Assembly: GCA_951217055.1 (NCBI GenBank)
Contig: OX578280.1
Location: 558,001-622,000 of the forward strand
DNA from: Gerris lacustris
Lineage: Eukaryota; Arthropoda; Insecta; Hemiptera; Gerridae
DNA: 64,000 nt
Direction of reading: 5' to 3'
The first letter of the stretch is position 1. Each line of letters opens with the position of its first letter. The notes under the pieces are model-generated. The model made no database searches, was not told where the DNA came from, and worked only from the letters and a program-made list of their open reading frames with translations. A program made the translations under genes and the position numbers. Shown piece by piece: positions 45,370-57,640 of this stretch.

Positions 45370-45830
45370 AATTATACGAAAAAAATAGGTAATTCAGGGA
45401 GCCTAAGAAAAACAATTAGGATAGTTTTCTTACGAGCTCTTCTTCGATTCGAATTCGAGAATCAAACAAAAAAAGGATCACGATTACAAAAAACTAAAAT
45501 TAAACCACAAATACCTCGGCTTCAGTCCCGATAACATAATGGTACAGATTCTATAATAGTAGAGATTATTATTATAAGAAAGAAATGGTACGGCAGCCTC
45601 TCTTCTAAGTAACCTCGCTTATCCGCGCCTTACTTGGAATTTAACAAAGAGATCAAACCACGTTCACCCTTAACTACGCTCGTCTGATTTCAACCACAAA
45701 AGGTTTAATTAAACTTTGTACTCTCCGACAATTCTGAACAAAGCCTTCACCACGTGTCAAACTGAACAGGTTCTTACCGACGGTTTAATTACCAAGTCGT
45801 TAAATATAGACTTACTGCAGATTCACTTTA
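45370..45830. other. No recognised feature
   Basis: AT-rich lead-in to the decamer array; nothing seen. Confidence 0.45.
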
Positions 45831-45835
45831 ATTCG

Positions 45836-46168
45836 CCACCTCTAACCACCTCTAACTACCTCTAACCACCTCTAACCACCTCTAACTACCTCTAACCACC
45901 TCTAACCACCTCTAACCACCTCTAACTACCTCTAACCACCTCTAACCACCTCTAACTACCTCTAACCACCTCTAACCACCTCTAACCACCTCTAACCACC
46001 TCTAACTACCTCTAACCACCTCTAACCACCTCTAACTACCTCTAACCACCTCTAACCACCTCTAACCACCTCTAACCACCTCTAACCACCTCTAACCACC
46101 TCTAACCACCTCTAACCACCTCTAACTACCTCTAATTACCTCTAACTACCTCTAACCACCTCTAACCA
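45836..46168 (+). repeat. 10-bp satellite CTCTAACCAC, about 33 copies
   Basis: Tandem decamers with a CTCTAACTAC variant scattered through the array and two or three CTAATTAC. The largest of three loci of this decamer in the window. Confidence 0.97.
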
Positions 46169-46511
46169 ATATCTTGATATTTTATAAAATCGACTACAAT
46201 AAAAACCCGTTTAGAAGGAACCGTCGTGGAGAAACTATTTTTAGCCATTTTTCTGGCGAATTTAATTCGTTTTCTGCAAACTTTGCTGTAGGGAAAGCTA
46301 GTTCGGAAAAAATCCGCAAGTTTTTTATATGTTTTGACATGACCCATATTTACGAACTTCATTTTGACGGGTTTCAAATTTATGATTTTTAGCGAATTTC
46401 CATTGGAAAAAATTCGCTAATAGAGCCACTGGCATGGCGGGAGTTTGAGCCGGGGCTGTAGCCAAAATACGTTTCATTGGTCCCTGATCATGAAAAAATA
46501 GGTTTTACAAA

Positions 46512-46516
<5 letters not shown>

Positions 46517-46610
<94 letters not shown>

Positions 46611-46640
46611 ATATATATATATACATATATATATATATAG
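46517..46640. repeat. AT microsatellite
   Basis: About 60 AT dinucleotides with two interruptions (GTGT, ATAC). It underlies the frame 46474-46785. Confidence 0.96.
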
Positions 46641-46649
46641 GTATATGTA

Positions 46650-47090
46650 TTTCTAGCGGATTTCTTGTGAGCACGATAGCTCTCGAACGAATTGACGTAT
46701 CAAAATAAAACTTGCACCGAAAAATCAAGCTCGATGAGATGAGGATCCCCATGTAAAATGGGATCTTTATGACGTCATTAACCACTCGTGATAAGTCACC
46801 AAAGATTAAAAAAAATCAAGTGAGGTACCGCTTCTTATGTTTTTTAGGGTCCTGAATCCAAAAAATGAGTTACCATAGCGATTCGAATAATAATTTAATA
46901 ATAATAATAATAGTAATAACAACAATTTCTTGCGGATTTCTTGTGAGCACGATAGCTCTCGAACGAATTGACGTATCCAAATAAAACTTGCACCGAAAAA
47001 TCAAGCTCGTTGAGATGAGGATCCCTATTGAAGATGGGATCTCTATGACGTCATCAACCCCCCCCCCCCCCTGATGAGTCACCAAAGATT
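46650..47090 (-). repeat. Direct duplication of a ~170-bp dispersed segment
   Basis: 46650-46812 and 46925-47085 share GCGGATTTCTTGTGAGCACG, ATAGCTCTCGAACGAATTGA and AATAAAACTTGCACCGAAAA, then TGACGTCAT and GTCACCAAAGAT. On the minus strand both stay open over about 45 codons with mostly replacement changes, so I do not infer a protein. It contains a CRE-like TGACGTCAT. Confidence 0.8.
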
Positions 47091-47093
47091 TAA

Positions 47094-47375
47094 AATAATC
47101 CTACCGCGGGTTTCCGCAAGCCGAGCGAATTTCCATTGAAAATTTGTAGTTCAATGTTGTGCAGTTTAAACCTCTTTGAAACTACTACTATTATGTTTAA
47201 CTAAGCATTATTATAAAAACCCTAATCTAACTAAAATATTTCTTTTAAATTTTCTTGACTTAAAATAATCCACACAATATTTGTAGTTATGAAGGAAGTT
47301 TAAACTCCACAACATTGAACTACAAATTTCCAATGGAAATTCGCTCGGCTTGTGGAAACCCACGGTAGGATTATT
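47094..47375. mobile_element. MITE with about 75-bp terminal inverted repeats
   Basis: The left arm starts AATAATCCTACCGCGGGTTT and the right arm reverse-complemented AATAATCCTACCGTGGGTTT. Both continue CCxCAAGCCGAGCGAATTT, CCATTG, AAATTTGTAGTTCAATGTTG and GTTTAAAC. The spacer is about 110 bp and AT-rich. Class not assigned. Confidence 0.82.
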
Positions 47376-47379
47376 TATT

Positions 47380-47990
47380 TATCAAGAGAAAATTTAAAAA
47401 CGTAGTAGGTATATAAAAAGTTGTTTATATCTTGTAATTGTTATTATGCTATAACAACCGATTATTGTTAAATTGATTCAATTTTCCCACCGGTTTTTAA
47501 ATCTGTCACAATTGTTTTGTTTCTTTTTACTCGAATTAAAGTTTCGATTTAGCAAAAAGTAAAGAGCACAACCGCTCGAAATGAATGCGGCGTTATCTGC
47601 GGCTACTCTTGACAAACCATCCAAACTTTATAATAATTAATCAGATGATTAGTTCAGAAAATATAGGTGTAAATAAATGTATGTTTGTGCGCATGTGCAA
47701 TAGACACATTTGGAGGCAGACGGTTGAAATTTATACACGAGAAAGTAAAAATAATAATAATTATAATGGAATGGTACATTTGTTTTGTAATATATTTAAT
47801 AAAGCGTTCGTGAGAACGCTGGAACTTGGCGACCACAGTGAAGCGTCCTCCAGTTTGTTAACAGACTTTCTCTACATTATTAATAACAGTTTATAAGTAG
47901 ATACGTGTAATTACTTTATAATAATTTGAACAAATTTAAATATTAATAATAAACTTTCTAAAACCAACATAAACTGTCGTAATTGATGTA
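47380..47990. other. No recognised feature
   Basis: The frame 47585-47896 (103 codons) has no recognisable domain and reads through AT-rich DNA. Confidence 0.4.
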
Positions 47991-47994
47991 AACC

Positions 47995-47997
<3 letters not shown>

Positions 47998-48066
<69 letters not shown>
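47998..48066. repeat. AT microsatellite
   Basis: About 34 uninterrupted AT dinucleotides. Confidence 0.97.
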
Positions 48067-48069
<3 letters not shown>

Positions 48070-48070
<1 letters not shown>

Positions 48071-48565
48071 ATGAGCAGAAACATTGTAGAATTAATTTGG
48101 CCACCAAATAAATTTAAAAATCACTTTATTATAGTCATTATTCAAGTGTGTGTTTTTTTTTTATAAAATACGGGTGTGCCTTTGAATAATTATAATCGAT
48201 GTATTGAAAAATAAATCCATATGTCTTGAGAGAAAAATAATTTATTCTAAAAACGGTCAGGTAGGTATATCACGGCCTGTAATCGGTGTTTAAATATTGC
48301 GTAACATACTGACCTACTATAACGCCTTATTTTTAAATAAAAAAGCCATCTGGTGGTACCACGATATAAATGAGTTATACAACAGAAGCCGTGTTTATTC
48401 AGATGAAAATTATATCGCAAAGTGTTACGATGAAAAATGTTTACAGAAAGCGGTTGTTTTGTGCTTACAAGGGATGTCGCAGGGGCCCATTTATAACTCT
48501 CTCATGTTTCAGTTGTTTGCACCCTACATGGACGTGCGGTAAAATCCTCTTAGAAACCCCCAACG
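48070..48565. other. No recognised feature
   Basis: The overlapping frames 48297-48542 and 48370-48612 show no known motif. Confidence 0.4.
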
Positions 48566-48574
48566 CCATACATT

Positions 48575-48732
48575 ACATTACTAGTTGTATATTACTAGTT
48601 GTACATTACTAGTTGTACATAACTAGTTGTACATAACTAGTTGTACATTACCAGTTGTACATTACTAGTTGTACATAACTAGTTGTACATAACTAGTTGT
48701 ACATTACTAGTTGTGCATTACTAGTTGTACGA
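48575..48732 (+). repeat. 14-bp tandem repeat, about 11 copies
   Basis: The unit TTACTAGTTGTACA alternates with TAACTAGTTGTACA. Confidence 0.93.
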
Positions 48733-48734
48733 GA

Positions 48735-49400
48735 AAACACTAGAACAACTATCTACACGTAAATAGTATGGTTTGTAATCTATGTTTTAGATCGCTGTCC
48801 GAGTAGATTTTTATACAAGCCATAGTATTGTACATATTTGGTGCAAAGGATAACAAACAAGCCTCAAAAAAATGTTTAATAGTTTACCCTGAAATGAGGA
48901 ATAATGAATGATCGGATAATGAATCGCCAAAAAATAAGAAACGTACAATGAATGCTGCAGGAAAATCTTTGCCATTATAAATATAAAATACCCTAATATA
49001 AATAGAAATACCCTATAAAGGTTTTGTTTACGGCCTTCCGGAAGGTTAAAGAAAGTGCCAGAGAATGCGATAAATGTTAAATGTTACGACGGTGGCCACG
49101 TTGAAGTGGGTGTAGATTACAGATATTCCCTGACGTTTCGCCATCAGTGCTGCATGCATCCACACATGTTGAGGCGTGCACGATGCAAACTATGTTCTGA
49201 GAAGTGACAACGTCGACTCAAGGTATGCGCCAATAATATCATCGTCATCACTATTACCTCACCACTTTGAGAAACCCACTCACTAACTTGTCATAGAAGA
49301 CGTAGGAAAATGTCTATAGACCGATGTATAATTTGTCACTCGCAAAACATCAAACAACACGATTGGATAAGTTGAAAAAATAAAATACGAATAATTCGAT
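48735..49400. other. No gene
   Basis: On the minus strand CACTGATGGCGAAACGTCAG (49135-49154) resembles the CTGA...GAAAC phrases noted elsewhere, without a stem. Otherwise featureless. Confidence 0.4.
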
Positions 49401-49404
49401 AAAA

Positions 49405-50250
49405 TACAAAACTAAGTCTGCAACCCAACCTGGATCCAAGAAGACAAAACTAAGTCTGCAACCCAACCTGGATCCAAGAGCACAAAACTAAGTCTGCAAC
49501 CCAACCTTTATCCAAGAGCACAAAACTAAGTCTGCAGCCCAACCTCGATCCAAGAGGACAAAACTAAGTCTGCAACCCAACCTGGATCCAAGAGCACAAA
49601 ACTAAGTCTGCAACCCAACCTTTATCCAAGAGCACAAAACTAAGTCTGCAACCCAACCTGGATCCAAGAGCACAAAACTAAGTCTGCAACCCAACCTTTA
49701 TCCAAGAGGACAAAACTAAGTCTGCAACCCAACCTGGATCCAAGAGCACAAAACTAAGTCTGCAACCCAACCTTTATCCAAGAGCACAAAACTAAGTCTG
49801 CAACCCAACCTTTATCCAAGAGCACAAAACTAAGTCTGCAACCCAACCTTTATCCAAGAGGACAAAACTAAGTCTGCAACCCAACCTGGATCCAAGAGCA
49901 CAAAACTAAGTCTGCAACCCAACCTTTATCCAAGAGCACAAAACTAAGTCTGCAACCCAACCTGGATCCAAGAGCACAAAACTAAGTCTGCAACCCAACC
50001 TTTATCCAAGAGCACAAAACTAAGTCTGCAACCCAACCTGGATCCAAGAGCACAAAACTAAGTCTGCAACCCAACCTTTATCCAAGAGGACAAAACTAAG
50101 TCTGCAACCCAACCTGGATCCAAGAGCACAAAACTAAGTCTGCAACCCAACCTTTATCCAAGAGCACAAAACTAAGTCTGCAACCCAACCTGGATCCAAG
50201 AGCACAAAACTAAGTCTGCAACCCAACCTGGATCCAAGAGGACAAAATAA
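49405..50250 (+). repeat. 38-bp minisatellite, about 22 copies
   Basis: The unit is ACAAAACTAAGTCTGCAACC, CAACCTGGATCCAAGAGC. A GGATCC version alternates with TTATCC over most of the array, giving a 76-bp dimer. A GAGGAC/GAGCAC variant marks longer blocks. Confidence 0.96.
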
Positions 50251-50259
50251 ATAGTTGAC

Positions 50260-50680
50260 TATGAGTTGCGGACCTTAACTCGATAAAATTAGATGGACTG
50301 TCCGATCAGTGAATTATAGTTTAGGTGGGAGAAATTACGGTAGTTTATATATATACGGTGCATCTCGTTCCACCTCCTAATGTCGTTAAGTTTTATATTT
50401 GACAAGTTGCAAGCACGAGTTATATTTTCCATGACAAGCGTAGGACTGAGTTGTCAGCATACGGAATTTAAACTATTTGGGGTAAAAGGTCAGGATAAAG
50501 GTTTCAGTATCGGTGAAAAAGTAATATCAAGTAAATGGACATTTATTATTGTAAAAATTATTTCTCTACGTGTGGTTGACTTCTTACTATGTGCCTTTAA
50601 ATCGAAATTATTTAAGGCACATAGTAACATAAAATGCTAATCTAAGATGGTTTCTTAGATTTGTTCACAATATCTCGACA
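50260..50680. repeat. Single-copy region with two hairpins
   Basis: TTACTATGTGCCTTTAAAT (50584-50602) pairs with ATTTAAGGCACATAGTAA (50610-50627), with one bulged T. AATCTAAG/CTTAGATT form a second small hairpin at about 50639-50661. No gene recognised. Confidence 0.7.
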
Positions 50681-50689
50681 TGATCAAGG

Positions 50690-52310
50690 TAACTACGGAA
50701 GTAAGACGTAAGACAATCCGTATGATAAACAATTTGGAAGAGACGACTGCTAGAAAATTCTAAAAGAACTCCTACCTTGATCGTGAAGAAATGGGGACTA
50801 AGCAGTGTTCGACATGAATACGATGTTCCGACATTTGTATACAATGATTGTAGGACGGAAGTGATGGAATAAATCTACGCACGATGTAGAAACAAGTGGT
50901 TCGATTCACTCGCTCGAGAAGCCTCGGCCGCTCTATACGGTGGCCATGAAAAGCAAGCTTGGGAAGACCTCTTGCTCTGAAAGCACTAGATATCCGTTTA
51001 AGCTTTAAAACGCTTATAAACGGTCGGACTGACGCCTTTTCGGGGAAATCGGTGAGGGTGTTCCCTGCCCTAATTTAGCCGATCCCATCCTTTTTTCGGC
51101 GGCTTTGGAATGAATAATTTAGGATATTAAGAACGAAAAATAAAAAATCGTCTCTGAGGGTTAGAGGTAAAAAAAAGTTGAAATATTTTCAATATTCCGC
51201 TGAGAAATGGAAGTGACGATTATAATCGTTTGATAGAACTATAAAGTTTAAATACTGCAGACGAAACAGAAGGTATTTTAAGTGTTATCGCTACAATTAT
51301 ACAATCGTAGAAAAACCCAGATGACGATTTCAGCTTTAAGAATGTCGAATCTTTTTATTTTCCCTCGGGTTTTATTTTTACGAGGGAACCGAACAAGTCT
51401 CCTTGAGAGAAAAAGAGGCAAGGTCATGAGCCGACAAGAAAGTCACCGGGCGACGTCACGCGTAACACCGGGCGACGTCACGCGTAACACCGGGCGACGT
51501 CACGCGTAACACCGGGACACCTTTCTTCAAGTCGTTTCACGACGAGGAAAAAAAACAAAGGGATAAAGGGGTGAACTAAGAGAGCAACAACTATTTAGAA
51601 GTCAAACGAAGACGGTTTAAAGTCGAACGAGAGAGAAAGATTTTTCGAAGAAGCCTTGTAAAAGATGAAAAAAGACGTCGTGAGAACGAAAGGCGAAGAC
51701 GGGGAAGAAGTCGGGAGAGAATGAGAAGCGACTTTCCGACGAGAAGAGGGACGGAGAAGTAAGACGGTAGCAGGGACCGGACGAACAAGACTAGACGATC
51801 CAACTGCGGCGATAAGACCAAGTGAGACGATCCAACTGCGGTGATAAGAAGAAGTGAGACGATTGCTGTTATTGGAAGCGAAACTGCTTCACCGAAGCCC
51901 CCTCTATCCTACTCGATTACCTTTCGCCGTGGCATTCAAACTCCCACCGGAGTTACGTTTTAATTTTATTACTGGAATACACACACTCGAGTAGCGAAGA
52001 ACAGGGTTACGGCCGCCTCCTTTCAGACTACTCTCAATTATACCCCGGCATACTGGAGGAGACGAGTACTTTAACATTCCCCCACCACACCGCTGCAGGC
52101 TGCTTGCCTTTATATCGGTTGTTCGGTCACATGACCACTTTCTCTCATACTTGACCCTCGAACTGGAGCGAGCAAAGCGGACAGCTACAAATTCACTTTT
52201 CAGTCCACCTTAAAATAGTTAAAACCAATGTTAAGCTCCGACTAGTTAATCGTAGGACGGTGCAGATATATTTACATTCAAATTTAAATTTGACCTTTGC
52301 ATAATTGAGA
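50690..52310. other. CpG-rich island, purine-rich in the middle
   Basis: 51360-51900 is rich in GAAGACG-type words. In 51421-51840 I count 29 GAC/GTC against 3 CAG/CTG. No frame has a recognisable product (51282-51509 and 51591-51821 are chance frames). See the finding on mirror-like composition. Confidence 0.45.
51447..51514 (+). repeat. 22-bp tandem repeat, 3 copies
   Basis: CACCGGGCGACGTCACGCGT plus AA, three times in succession, inside the CpG-rich island. Confidence 0.93.
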
Positions 52311-52331
52311 GCCCCAAGAAATCATTCCTTA

Positions 52332-53081
52332 ATAAACAGGTCAAGTGTGTGCTAGTCAGCACTGAGCGAGGGTCCGTAGGCAACCCTGTATAGTTTAAGT
52401 AGTACCCTATTGATGGTGTTTTTTAAGTTTTTTAAAATGCTAAAAAGCTTACTTTGAACTATCCTATGGGTCTGATATTGTCAAAACACATAAACAAACT
52501 TCTGATAAAGTATTTTTTTTTGCCACTGAACCGGACTACAACCATATAAATACATCGAAAAGACCATAGTTATAAAAAATCGTATTTTGTCAATAAAAAA
52601 TAAAATAATATTTTTTTCGAAATTTCCAAAAAGTGGTATCTTTACTTTTGGTCGAAGAATGTTCAGGAATTTTTTCAGATTTTTTGCACTTCACATAAGC
52701 GAGATAGAAGGGGGGGGGGGGGGACACGTTTCACACCCACTTTAAACTTGCCTACGCTCGCCCTATCAAAGATATAACCAAATTATTATATATTTTTGTA
52801 ATCAGCTCGACGTACCCTTTCATATGATACCCCTCACGGTGTCGAAAAAAAATAAAAAAAATTTAACCCTTAAGTTTTTTTACCCTAATTGTTTTGAAAA
52901 ATATTTTTTTTAAGTCGCTACATTTTTAAAATATGTGGGTAGGTACAAGACACATACATGCCAAATTTCAAATTGATCGGACGAAAGGTGTAGCCGTGAG
53001 AGCACGCGAGAGGACAGACGGACGGACAGACACACGCAGGAAAATATAAGGGTCCTTGGTTTTGCCTACGGACCCTAAAAA
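52332..53081 (-). mobile_element. Dispersed repeat E, longest copy
   Basis: One end is AAACAGGTCAAGTGTGTGCT; the other is AGGGTCCTTGGTTTTGCCTA then CGGACCCTAAAAA. 52795-53081 is the reverse of 12095-12425, and 52332-52620 matches 28032-28290 on the same strand. A G homopolymer lies at about 52711-52722. Non-coding. Confidence 0.68.
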
Positions 53082-53084
53082 CGA

Positions 53085-54225
53085 TAAAGCTTGTATAATA
53101 GAAATTAGAAGATGCTGAGCGAACTGATTATTAAGTAGTTCGTTTTAGTTATTTCATTTTCTCGTATTTCCAGACGGTCTTATCTCTATACTTTTTACGA
53201 GTGTAGTTCCTCGTTTCTCGTCCGTTTAAACATTAAAAAATTTAAAATACCTAAATTCAAAATGAAGCGTATAAACCTATAACACAATGTTAACTATACC
53301 TACCTAATAGCTTTTTACACGATTTTAAATTTGCAACGGAGTTGTGCAAACATTTATTTCATTATTCATAATACAAAAATGTCTCGTTCTGTAGATGGTT
53401 TACTCGGTTGTTTTTCTGATAAAAAGCAAGATGCGAAACGTAATAATACAGAAGAATGCGACAAGATAATATGCAAGCACATCGAGTCTTCAGGCTCGTT
53501 ACCCGACCAGACCCTTCCAACTCGAGTATTTTGTCCTGCAAGTTTCCTCACCAAGTAAAACTATTTAAAAGAAGACACAAATAACTTGTGTTGCTTGCAA
53601 GGTGTTGCTGTACAACCCCATTGCTGCCAATAATCAGTTTTACAAAGGAAAAACCAACAGAAGCATAATGAACCTTTTACGAACCGTATGGTACAGGACC
53701 AGGAACCGTAAAGACCATTGTTTTCTCTACGGTACAGGTACAGGTCGGCATATCGTATAGCGAACCGAAACAATCTCGAACACTGTAGTAGTTTAAGTTT
53801 AAAACATAATTTTAAGTGGTGAAAGTAAACTTGACTACTAAATTCGATTAAAAATTCAAATAAAAAATCACATATTACAACACTTGCGTATAGTTTATCG
53901 AATTTTGTAGGCGTTGAAAATCCTTTTAAAAACCTAACTTTCAACAGATGAAAGGCAAGTTGTAAATTATTTAAGTAAATATATTTAAGACGGCGGAGTT
54001 AAATTATTTATATTATTAACTGGGAAAATCTGTTTAAAGACTCGGTGGCGTGGAGCTGAGCAGAACAAAGCATTGTTACTTATCAGTGTATAGACTCCGC
54101 TGTCCTATTAGTCCAGTCTATATTATTTACAACCATTCCCAACACACTTACAAATACTAAATCATGTGTTTCCCCACTATTATGCAGGCTAAGTACAGAT
54201 AAACCATCCAACCAGTATATACATA
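53085..54225. other. No recognised feature
   Basis: The frames 53331-53558 and 53561-53944 are unrecognised and lack convincing splice or start context. Confidence 0.4.
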
Positions 54226-54227
54226 CA

Positions 54228-54244
54228 TACCTACATATACATAC

Positions 54245-54325
<81 letters not shown>
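54228..54325. repeat. ATAC/AT compound microsatellite
   Basis: Four to six ATAC units followed by about 33 AT dinucleotides. Confidence 0.96.
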
Positions 54326-54329
<4 letters not shown>

Positions 54330-54955
54330 AAATTATTGTGTAATAGTACCGCCCCAGTACAATTGTCCACATTGTTAAAACCTTTAAACTTCTTTAGATG
54401 ATACCATTGCCTCACCTACTTAAGATGATTTATTAAACTCCGTGTATATATATATATATTCTCTATTTCTATTCTTAAAGAGCAAGAACATATCTAGTGT
54501 TATTATCAGCATTACTAAAAAAGTAATGTTTTCTTAGATTTATGAAACAATTGCTTTCGGATATTAAAAATTAAGTTTTACAGGAAGATAAGTTTTAAGC
54601 TTTGCTACTTATAATGAATCATCGGACAATCTAAATCTACTTATTTGTAAGAGTATCTGGAGCTGACGCTGTATTTAAACGATAACAATTTAATAAGCGA
54701 TATTAGTTATTAAGGGTAATCGAATTTGTCACTTCAAAGTAAGAATTATTTAAAGGTAAGAAAATAGTCCTTTAAAATATAAAATGTCGAAAAGTGTAAA
54801 CGCTTCGTACGAAGAAATTCTTGAACTTATTTAATATTTCTTGATGAACGAACTATACTGAAAACGAATATAATTTATAGTTTTAGAGTTGAGAAACTCC
54901 GACGAGGACCTACAACGCATATCCTTTCGGTGCGCTTCCAGTGCTAATAATAATG
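54330..54955. other. No recognised feature
   Basis: AT-rich, nothing recognised. Confidence 0.45.
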
Positions 54956-54956
54956 T

Positions 54957-55217
54957 TTTCACTTGCAAACTAGTCCACTTGCCAGTACTTACTTGCAATT
55001 CAGTCCACCTGCCAGTACTTACTTGCAATCTAGTCCACTTGCCAGTACTTACTTGCAATTCATTCCACTTGCCAGTACTTACTTGCAAACCAGTCCACTT
55101 GCCATTACTTACTTGCAAAACAGTCAACTTGCCAGTATTTACTTGCAAACCAGTCCACTTGCCAGTACTTACTCGCTAACCAGTCCACTTGCCAGTACTT
55201 ACTTGCAAACTAGTCCG
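54957..55217 (+). repeat. 30-bp minisatellite, about 9 copies
   Basis: The unit is CAGTCCACTTGCCAGTACTT, ACTTGCAAAC, with TCTAGTC/CAGTC variants. The frames 54831-55148, 54889-55179 and 54963-55271 are its translations. Confidence 0.95.
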
Positions 55218-55398
55218 ATAGTTGTTAAAAATAAAGATAGCATAATTGCATTAAAGACAGTTTACTTTTAAGAAGTTGGTACAAATTTTTAATTAAATTT
55301 ATCGGAGCAAGTATGATTGTTATGCAGGGGTTTCATTACTTCAATCTACGTAGACTTGTTTATTTTATATTAACAGTATGTACACGCCTTACTTACAG

Positions 55399-57157
55399 CT
55401 GCCAAGGCGCTCAATGTACCGCTCTCTAGCGTAGAGACTACAGCTTCCAAGGCGCTCAATGTACCGTTCTCCAGCGTAGAGAATACAGCTGCCAAGGCGC
55501 TCAATGTACCGTTCTCTAGCGTAGAGACTACAGCTTCCAAGGCGCTCAATGTACCGTTCTCCAGCGTAGAGAATACAGCTGCCAAGGCGCTCAATGTACC
55601 GTTATCCAGCCTAAAGAATACCGCTGTCAAGGCACTCAATGTACCGTTCTCCAGCGTAGAGAATACAGCTTCCAAGGCGCTCAATGTACCGTTCTCCAGC
55701 GAAGAGAATACAGCTGCCAAGGCGCTCAATGTACCGTTATCCAGCCTAGAGAATACCGCTGTCAAGGCTCTTAATGAACCGTTCTCCAGCGTAGAGAATA
55801 CAGCTGACAAGGCGCTCAATGTACCGTTCTCCAGCGTAGAGAATACAGCTGTCAAGGCGCTCAATGTACCGTTCTCCAGCGTAGAGACTACAGCTTCCAA
55901 GGCGCTCAATGTACCGTTCTCCAGCGTAGAGAATACAGCTGTCAAGGCGCATAATGTACCGTTCTCCAGCATAGAGAATACAGCTTCCAAGGCGCTCAAT
56001 GCACCGTTCTCCTGCGTAGAGAATACAGCTGTCAAGGCGCCCAATGTACCGTTCTCCAGCGTAGAGACTACAGCTTCCAAGGCGCTCAATGTGCCGTTCG
56101 CCGTTCTCCTGCGTAGAGACTACAGCTTCCAAGGCGCTCAATGCACCGTTCTCCAGCGTAGAGAATACAGCTGTCAAGGCGCTCAATGTACCGTTCTCCA
56201 GCGTAGAGACTACAGCTTCCAAGGCGCTCAATGTGCCGTTCTCCTGCGTAGAGACTACAGCTTCCAAGGCGCTCAATGTGCCGTTGTCCAGCGTAGAGAA
56301 TACAGCTGCCAGGGCGCTCAATGTGCCGTTGTCCAGCGTAGAGAATACAGCTGCCAGGGCGCTCAATGTATCGTTCTCCAGCGAAGAGAATACAGCTGCC
56401 AAGGCGCTCAATGTACCGTTATCCAGCCTAGAGAATACCGCTGTCAAGGCTCTTAATGAACCGTTCTCCAGCGTAGAGAATACAGCTGACAAGGCGCTCA
56501 ATGTACCGTTCTCCAGCGTAGAGAATACAGCTGTCAAGGCGCTCAATGTACCGTTCTCCAGCGTAGAGCATACACCTGTCAAGGCGCTCAATGTACCGTT
56601 CTCCAGCGTAGAGACTACAGCTTCCAAGGCGCTCAATGTACCGTTCTCCAGCGTAGAGAATACCGCTGTCAAGGCGCATAATGTACCGTTCTCCAGCATA
56701 GAGAATACAGCTTCCAAGGCGCTCAATGCACCGTTCTCCTGCGTAGAGAATACAGCTGTCAAGGCGCCCAATGTACCGTTCTCCAGCGTAGAGACTACAG
56801 CTTCCAAGGCGCTCAATGTGCCGTTCGCCGTTCTCCTGCGTAGAGACTACAGCTTCCAAGGCGCTCAATGCACCGTTCTCCAGCGTAGAGAATACAGCTG
56901 TCAAGGCGCTCAATGTACCGTTCTCCAGCGTAGAGACTACAGCTTCCAAGGCGCTCAATGTGCCGTTCTCCTGCGTAGAGACTACAGCTTCCAAGGCGCT
57001 CAATGTGCCGTTGTCCAGCGTAGAGAATACAGCTGCCAGGGCGCTCAATGTGCCGTTGTCCAGCGTAGAGAATACAGCTGCCAGGGCGCTCAATGTATCG
57101 TTCTCCAGCGTAGAGAATACAGCTTCCAAGGCGCTCAATGTACCGTTCTCCAGCGTA
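55399..57157. repeat. 45-bp minisatellite, about 39 copies, with ~0.7-kb higher-order repeat
   Basis: The unit is GCTGCCAAGGCGCTCAATGT, ACCGTTCTCCAGCGTAGAGA, ATACA. A 7-bp duplication (CCGTTCG before CCGTTCTCC) is present at 56094 and again at 56821, 727 bp apart. Other landmarks (CCAGCCTAGAGAATACCG at 55741 and 56423) are 682 bp apart, the difference being one extra 45-bp unit. Because 45 is divisible by three, frames of 239-363 codons run on both strands. The 7-bp insertions shift frame without loss of the array, arguing against a real protein. Confidence 0.96.
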
Positions 57158-57159
57158 CC

Positions 57160-57640
57160 TTCCTCAAATCTTGTTCTTAAAGTCCTCGATAATAAAATAA
57201 GTATTTTACATTTAATTTTTCTACGTTATACTAAAAAAGCGATACCTAAACAAATCGTAATTAAAAAAACATTAAATATCGTTTCAAGTCTTGGGAATTA
57301 CCAGTAACCGAATATAGGCATTGTACTAACCAGAACCCCGACCAATATGATCAAAGCTATTTTGTCATTTTTCTTTTCTACCTGTTGTAATCGAGTAGGA
57401 AAGAAGCGGTAGCCGGACTCAAAGAAAAAGAAAAACAGTAAAGCGATGTTATTGCAGATGTTAATATTATACCGTTGTAAAAACTCACGCATTAACATTT
57501 TCTTCATTAACTCGTCGCTTCAAAGACAATCGGGATCCGTTTGTTTCTCTGCCGCTGAAAATACCATTTAAAACATCACAGGAATGTACTTGCGTACTTT
57601 AGGAAAGTACGCATAACTCTATTATATTCTAAAAAAAAAA
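57160..57640. other. No recognised feature
   Basis: AT-rich, with a poly-A of about 20 at 57631-57650. The frame 57298-57507 is unrecognised. Confidence 0.4.

Noticed and set aside
55370..57180. Long frames on both strands as a leucine-rich structural protein
   Set aside because: The unit length is divisible by three and lacks stops in several frames; 7-bp insertions shift the frame without consequence.
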